A DNA stretch of 8,563 bases from an uncultured Eubacterium sp. (GTDB lineage: Bacteria; Bacillota; Clostridia; Eubacteriales; Eubacteriaceae), in assembly GCA_902784045.1 (NCBI GenBank), contig CACZTE010000154.1, positions 1-8,563 of the forward strand. Direction: 5' to 3'. Each line of letters starts with the position of its first letter. Positions within the stretch are counted from its first letter, which is position 1. Below are positions 7,155-8,563 of this stretch, piece by piece. The notes beneath the pieces are model-generated. The model was not told the origin of the DNA. It saw only the letters and a list, made by a program, of their open reading frames with translations, and ran no database searches. Both the position numbers and the translations under genes were made by a program.

Positions 7155-8411
7155 ATGCGAGTAATGATTATTGGTTCCGGCGGCAGAGAACACGCGATCG
7201 CCTGGAAAATTGCCCAGAGTCCTAGGGTAGATAAGCTTTTCTGTGTTCCCGGGAACGGTGGCATGCATGAGATTGCGGAATGCGTTAATCTTTCGGTGGA
7301 AGATATTGACGGCTGTGTTGCCTTTGCCAAAGAAAAAAACATCGATTTGGTGGTTGTCGGTCCCGAAGTGCCTTTGGTGTTGGGAATGGCCGATGCCATG
7401 CAGGCCGAAGGAATCCGCGTTTTCGGCCCCAACAAAAAATGCGCCCAATTTGAGGGGAGCAAAGCTTTTACCAAAGATTTTTTATATCGACACAACATTC
7501 CAACTGCTGGATATAAAGAATATACATCTTATGAAGATCTCGTTGCGGATGTTGGCATCTTCGGTTATCCGATGGTCATTAAGGCTGATGGACTTGCCGC
7601 CGGAAAAGGTGTTGTTATTCCAGAGACTGAAGAAGACGCCAAAGCGGCTATGGCTGAAATGATGCTTGACCGAAAATTTGGTGATGCCGGTAATAAAGTT
7701 GTCATAGAAGAATTTTTGACGGGCGTTGAGGCTTCCATCCTCTGCTTTGTTGACGGTAATACTATTCGTCCGATGGAAAGCGCTAGAGATTACAAACGCG
7801 CGTTTGACGGTGATCAAGGCACCAATACCGGCGGAATGGGGAACTATTCACCCAATGATCTTTTTGCTGATGAAATGCTTAATCAGCGTATTGAGGATAC
7901 GATTTTAAAACCGATTATCGAAGGCTTTAAAGCTGACGGCATGGATTTTGTCGGGGTGCTCTTTATCGGCCTGATGATTAAAGACGGCGAGCCCAAAGTG
8001 CTTGAGTTTAATGTGCGTTTCGGAGATCCTGAAGCGCAAGTTGTTCTTCCGAGAATGGAAAGTGATTTGGTTGATATCATGGAAGCGTGTATCGACGGTC
8101 AACTGGCAGAAATGCCGATCGAATGGAAAGATGAAGCGGCGGTTACGGTCGTTTTGGCCTCCGGCGGTTATCCCGACAGCTACACAAAAGGATATCCCAT
8201 TTCCGGAATAGACGATGTCAAAAACTGCGTGGTTTTCCATGCCGGTACAACTTTAAAAGATGGGGAACTTGTTACTTCCGGTGGTCGCGTACTCGCTGTG
8301 ACGGCATTGGGTGAAACCAAAGACGCCGCAAGACAAATCGTGTATGGTGAAATTGACAAAATCAAATTCAAAGACAGCTTTTACAGAAAAGATATTGCCT
8401 CCGGAAAATAA
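7155..8411 (+). CDS. purD: Phosphoribosylamine-glycine ligase (GAR synthetase)
   Basis: Couples phosphoribosylamine and glycine with ATP to give GAR, the second step of the pathway. The 418 residues fit the bacterial single-function enzyme. The N-terminal domain has GSGGREHA (7-14), PGNGG (32-36) and GPEVPL (69-74). The ATP-grasp part has KADGLAAGKGV (143-153), DQGTNTGGMG (220-229) and the metal- and ATP-binding FNVRFGDPEAQ (285-295). A normal C-terminal domain with VVLASGGYP closes it. Around 209-213 the sequence reads SARDYK where many homologues have AQDHK; this looks like lineage variation. The ATG follows a modest GAGAGG (7143-7148) 6 bases away. It is placed last in the cluster, as in many Firmicute purine operons, but an 87-base gap with a strong hairpin separates it from purH, so it may be controlled partly on its own. 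Confidence 0.98.
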   Translation: MRVMIIGSGGREHAIAWKIAQSPRVDKLFCVPGNGGMHEIAECVNLSVEDIDGCVAFAKEKNIDLVVVGPEVPLVLGMADAMQAEGIRVFGPNKKCAQFEGSKAFTKDFLYRHNIPTAGYKEYTSYEDLVADVGIFGYPMVIKADGLAAGKGVVIPETEEDAKAAMAEMMLDRKFGDAGNKVVIEEFLTGVEASILCFVDGNTIRPMESARDYKRAFDGDQGTNTGGMGNYSPNDLFADEMLNQRIEDTILKPIIEGFKADGMDFVGVLFIGLMIKDGEPKVLEFNVRFGDPEAQVVLPRMESDLVDIMEACIDGQLAEMPIEWKDEAAVTVVLASGGYPDSYTKGYPISGIDDVKNCVVFHAGTTLKDGELVTSGGRVLAVTALGETKDAARQIVYGEIDKIKFKDSFYRKDIASGK

Positions 8412-8429
8412 AAAAATTGAAAATCAGTC

Positions 8430-8470
8430 GCCGCACTCTCGTGACTTTAGTCATGAGTTAGGCGGCTTTC
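8430..8470 (+). terminator. Intrinsic terminator ending the purine cluster
   Basis: Located 18 bases after the purD stop. GCCGC (8430-8434) pairs with GCGGC (8462-8466). Inside it, CTCGTGAC (8438-8445) pairs with GTCATGAG (8450-8457) with one G-U pair around a TTTA loop; a small internal loop separates the two stems. CTTTC and then a T-rich stretch follow to about 8483. A small second hairpin (TGTAG 8471-8475 with CTACA 8482-8486) lies just after. The T run is short, so it is a good but not textbook terminator. Confidence 0.72.
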
Positions 8471-8492
8471 TGTAGTCTTTTCTACATACATA

Positions 8493-8501
8493 TGGTATAA
8501 T
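8493..8501 (+). promoter_or_regulatory. Extended -10 promoter for the gene at the 3' edge
   Basis: TGG followed by a perfect TATAAT (8496-8501) forms an extended -10 element. The best -35 candidate at 17-base spacing, TAGTCT (8473-8478), matches at only three of six bases, which an extended -10 can tolerate. The expected start of transcription falls at about 8507-8508, directly on an ATG. The element lies just after the purD terminator, consistent with a new transcription unit. Confidence 0.6.
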
Positions 8502-8507
8502 ATAAAT

Positions 8508-8563
8508 ATGGATAAAACAGTTTATTTTTCTATGCCTAATGACGTTACGCATGGTCGAGGTTA
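8508..8563 (+). CDS. Start of an unidentified protein, 3'-truncated by window edge
   Basis: An open frame begins with ATG at 8508 and runs off the window, giving MDKTVYFSMPNDVTHGRG plus part of a codon. I do not recognise the family from 18 residues. There is no ribosome binding site before the ATG: the preceding bases are the -10 element itself and TATAAA. If real, the message would be leaderless. A later in-frame ATG at 8532 also lacks a clear ribosome binding site. It is separated from purD by a terminator, so no purine role can be inferred. Confidence 0.4.
   Translation, partial: MDKTVYFSMPNDVTHGRG

Noticed and set aside
7113..7498. Two overlapping minus-strand frames (111 and 124 codons) opposite the purD 5' end
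   Set aside because: Both lie antisense to conserved PurD motifs, overlap each other in different frames, and have compositions expected of shadow frames.
1..8563. CRISPR array, insertion sequence, phage or defence genes
   Set aside because: No regularly spaced repeats, transposase-like or phage-like frames, or terminal inverted repeats were seen. Nearly all the sequence is accounted for by intact purine genes.

Overview
The window is a compact, single-strand block of de novo purine biosynthesis genes from what looks like a low-to-moderate GC Firmicute, most likely of the Clostridia/Eubacteriales type. Three things point there: a single-chain PurL of the clostridial kind, strong AGGAGG-like ribosome binding sites, and the gene order. 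The assignment rests on recognised protein families, not on a database search.

All genes read on the + strand. They are purL (1-2280, 5' end cut off by the window), purE (2437-2931), purC (2945-3655, GTG start), purM (3787-4815), purN (4812-5429, 4-nt overlap with purM), purH (5532-7067) and purD (7155-8411). A further + strand reading frame may begin at 8508 and run off the 3' edge. No long minus-strand gene, RNA gene, mobile element or CRISPR array is visible. No gap exceeds 300 bases; the largest (2281-2436) is 156 bases.

The enzymes cover GAR synthesis (PurD), formylation (PurN), amidation to FGAM (PurL), ring closure to AIR (PurM), carboxylation (PurE), SAICAR synthesis (PurC) and the last two steps to IMP (PurH). 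Missing from the window are PurF (first committed step), PurK (partner of class I PurE in many bacteria) and PurB (needed for adenylosuccinate/SAICAR cleavage). They may lie outside the window. purF often sits between purC and purM in related operons; here that place holds 131 bases with a terminator-like hairpin.

The cluster is probably read as several linked transcription units. purE-purC and purM-purN are tightly coupled. The gaps before purE, purM, purH and purD carry promoter-like or hairpin elements. A hairpin after purD closes the block, and an extended -10 promoter after it sits 6 bases from an ATG, which would give a leaderless message. I found no convincing new biological system: the coding content is ordinary and intact, and the points of interest are in the intergenic regions.
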